Assembly (NCBI GenBank): GCA_002478485.1
Contig: DLOL01000094.1
Location: 1,969 to 9,414 of the forward strand
Direction of reading: 5' to 3'
From: Eubacteriaceae bacterium UBA7485
Lineage (GTDB): Bacteria > Bacillota > Clostridia > Eubacteriales > Eubacteriaceae
Length of the DNA stretch: 7,446 bases
Part shown: in pieces, positions 6,228 through 7,446 of the stretch
How positions within the stretch are numbered: position 1 is the stretch's first letter
Layout: the number at the start of each line of letters is the position of its first letter
Position numbers and translations under genes: made by a program
Notes under the pieces: model-generated
Database searches by the model: none
Seen by the model: only the letters and a program-made list of their open reading frames with translations
What the model was told of the DNA's origin: nothing

Positions 6228-7101
6228 AGTCAAACAATTTAGCCTTCAGTTTTCCAAACGAAGATTCTTTCTTCTTCGGTTTATCGTAGACCGTTACAAA
6301 CGGAACCGTGCCAATCGGCGGATTCTGAGCGGCGTCCAAAACATAAAAATCATATGCATCCGGGATTAACCGGACCGGAACTTTTGCTTCTCTTGCCGTA
6401 TCGATCACGTTTTGGATTTTAGTGGCATTGGATCCTGGAATCGCGATAATCACTTCAAGATTATCGGGATTTTGAAGATAATCCTTTAATTTGCTTAGAT
6501 TTCCAAGAACAGGAACGCCGTCTTTTTCGCCGGAAGGGAAAAAATCGTCAAACAAGCCTTCTATGCTATACCCCTGACCGTTTCCTTCGCAGATCTTCTT
6601 ATTCTCGGAAATCAGTTTTCCCGCATGATCTCCTGCCCCGATAACGTAAGCTCTTTTCTTCGTTACCGGTGCGGAGGCCTTCTTAATCCACTCTTTCTCG
6701 ATCATCCAGTCGAAGATCGATCGGGCCGCACATTCAAAGAGAGCGGCAAGAAGAATAAAGATGACCAGAAAGATCCTGGAAATCTTATCATCTTCAATAA
6801 AGAAAAAATAAGCCGCTGAAAGCATCAGATAAATCAGGTTTGAAAGGCAAACACGTTTTATGCCTATTCGAAAGTCTTCCAGCATCTTTCTGCGGTATAC
6901 GCCCGAAAAAAGAAGTGTCAGGATTCCCAGAGGAACCAGCACGTAAAGCTGCTGGTCATAGGAATAGGATTCTGCAGCTTCCGGAGCACTTCCCGCGAAC
7001 ATGCCGCTTGTGAAGCGGAGATAGTAAGCCAGATAAAAGGCACCAATCATCAGGAGCGCGTCGAGAATGATTTGAATAATAATATGTTGATGATGCTTCA
7101 T
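6226..7101 (-). CDS. Membrane protein with CoA_binding_3-type Rossmann domain; polyprenyl-phosphate sugar transferase homologue lacking its catalytic domain
   Basis: The 291 residues match the N-terminal half of WcaJ/CpsE-type polyprenyl-phosphate sugar-1-phosphate transferases. Four hydrophobic helices lie at about 7-28, 51-68, 85-102 and 108-127. A soluble Rossmann-like domain follows (PF13727 type), with AYVIGAGDHAGKLI at 151-164, a GLFDD strand end at 182-186, GVPVLGNLSKL at 195-205 and VPVRLIPDAYDFY at 241-253. Full family members, about 460 residues, then enter a KRxFD-type segment and the catalytic bacterial sugar transferase domain (PF02397). Here the protein stops at KLKAKLFD, right at that junction, and thpR begins eight bases later, so no catalytic remnant exists downstream. 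It may regulate or scaffold a separate transferase, or be a decayed enzyme. Its ATG overlaps the glycosyltransferase stop (ATGA), and no good ribosome site precedes it, so translation is probably coupled. Family assignment is fairly sure; function is not known. Confidence 0.8.
   Translation of the reverse strand: MKHHQHIIIQIILDALLMIGAFYLAYYLRFTSGMFAGSAPEAAESYSYDQQLYVLVPLGILTLLFSGVYRRKMLEDFRIGIKRVCLSNLIYLMLSAAYFFFIEDDKISRIFLVIFILLAALFECAARSIFDWMIEKEWIKKASAPVTKKRAYVIGAGDHAGKLISENKKICEGNGQGYSIEGLFDDFFPSGEKDGVPVLGNLSKLKDYLQNPDNLEVIIAIPGSNATKIQNVIDTAREAKVPVRLIPDAYDFYVLDAAQNPPIGTVPFVTVYDKPKKKESSFGKLKAKLFD
7098..7101 (-). other. ATGA start/stop overlap between glycosyltransferase and membrane-protein genes
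   Basis: The membrane-protein ATG (7101-7099) and the glycosyltransferase TGA (7100-7098) share bases as ATGA. With no clear Shine-Dalgarno sequence just upstream, this points to re-initiation and fixes the start of the downstream gene. Confidence 0.85.
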
Positions 7102-7446
7102 TTCAGTTGATTTTTAATCCTCGCCACCTGTTTTAACGTATTGACCCCCAGATTAACGAGCAGGCCGGTTAGCTTTGAATATTTGTCCTTATAATGCTTG
7201 TTGTAGAAAATTGCCATGGAATCATACCAGGCATCCAAAACCTTCGGGTTCTTCTTGCCGTTCCAGCTCGCTTTTTTATAGTGTGTCACGTGCAGTTCCG
7301 GATTGTACACGACTTTATATCCGGCTTCCTTGATCCGGTAGCACCAGTCGATGTCTTCCCCGTACATAAAATAGTCTTCATCCAGACCGCCCGTCTTTTC
7401 GAACACCTCTCTCGGCACACACATGGCCTGCTCGTTAATCTGGGGG
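7098..7446 (-). CDS. Family 2 glycosyltransferase (rhamnosyltransferase-like), C-terminal part, 5'-truncated by window edge
   Basis: The frame is open to the window edge and reads PQINEQAMCVPREVFEKTGG, so the ATG at 7424 is an internal Met rather than the start. The stretch from there through GLDEDYFMYGEDIDWCYRIKEAGYKVVY matches the conserved later part of GT2 enzymes such as dTDP-rhamnosyltransferases: a CxxRREVFxxxGGFDE-like block, the FMYGEDIDxCxR motif carrying the likely catalytic acidic pair, and a HxTHYKKAS segment. The N-terminal nucleotide-sugar-binding region with its DxD motif is outside the window, so donor and acceptor cannot be judged. These enzymes act at the inner face of the membrane on lipid-linked or wall glycans. 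It leads into a membrane protein of the polyprenyl-phosphate sugar transferase family by a four-base overlap, which supports a surface-polysaccharide cluster. Confidence 0.9.
   Translation of the reverse strand, partial: PQINEQAMCVPREVFEKTGGLDEDYFMYGEDIDWCYRIKEAGYKVVYNPELHVTHYKKASWNGKKNPKVLDAWYDSMAIFYNKHYKDKYSKLTGLLVNLGVNTLKQVARIKNQLK

Noticed and set aside
7422..7424. ATG at 7424 (- strand) as the start of a 108-residue gene
   Set aside because: The frame continues upstream to the window edge with residues fitting the GT2 family, so this is an internal Met of a truncated gene.
1..7446. CRISPR array, transposon ends, tRNA or rRNA genes, toxin-antitoxin or phage genes
   Set aside because: No regularly spaced repeats, transposase-like frames, cloverleaf sequences or such domains were seen; coding density is high with normal metabolic and glycan genes.

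Overview
The window reads as a chromosomal segment of a low-to-mid-GC member of the Bacillota. The main reason is the paired genes for a catalytic ADP-glucose pyrophosphorylase (GlgC) and its non-catalytic homologue GlgD, a combination typical of that phylum. Strong Shine-Dalgarno sequences, a TTG start on glgA and a consensus sigma-A type promoter agree with this. Genus or family cannot be fixed from the sequence alone.

Bases 1-5642 (+ strand) hold a glycogen locus. It starts inside glgC, whose first roughly 40 codons lie outside the window. glgD follows 16 bases later, then an intrinsic terminator. After a roughly 100-base regulatory gap with a possible CcpA (cre) site and a good promoter comes a second unit: glgA (glycogen synthase) and, 27 bases on, a GH13 neopullulanase/cyclomaltodextrinase-type alpha-glucan hydrolase. 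GlgC/GlgD make ADP-glucose, GlgA polymerises it, and the cytoplasmic GH13 enzyme probably trims or recycles the resulting alpha-glucan or imported maltodextrins. No branching enzyme, phosphorylase or debranching enzyme (glgB, glgP, glgX) lies in the window; they may be upstream of glgC or elsewhere.

Bases 5641-5673 are a compact hairpin terminator between convergent genes. Its stem begins in the stop codon of the hydrolase gene and its T-run ends in the stop codon of the gene coming from the other side.

Bases 5672-7446 (- strand) are a tightly packed operon read leftward: the C-terminal part of a family 2 glycosyltransferase, then a four-helix membrane protein with a Rossmann nucleotide-binding domain, then thpR (2H-type RNA 2',3'-cyclic phosphodiesterase). 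The membrane protein matches the N-terminal half of polyprenyl-phosphate glycosyl-1-phosphate transferases (WcaJ/CpsE type) but stops where the catalytic domain should begin. The first two genes overlap by ATGA, and the thpR ribosome site overlaps the preceding stop codon. This looks like the end of a surface-polysaccharide or cell-wall glycan cluster.

Most of the window is well-understood biology. The items most worth a second look are the catalytic-domain-less membrane protein, a strong hairpin inside the first codons of the GH13 gene, the separate control of glgA plus hydrolase from glgCD, and the tie between thpR and the glycan operon. I found no CRISPR array, mobile element, rRNA or tRNA, and no clear new defence or RNA system.
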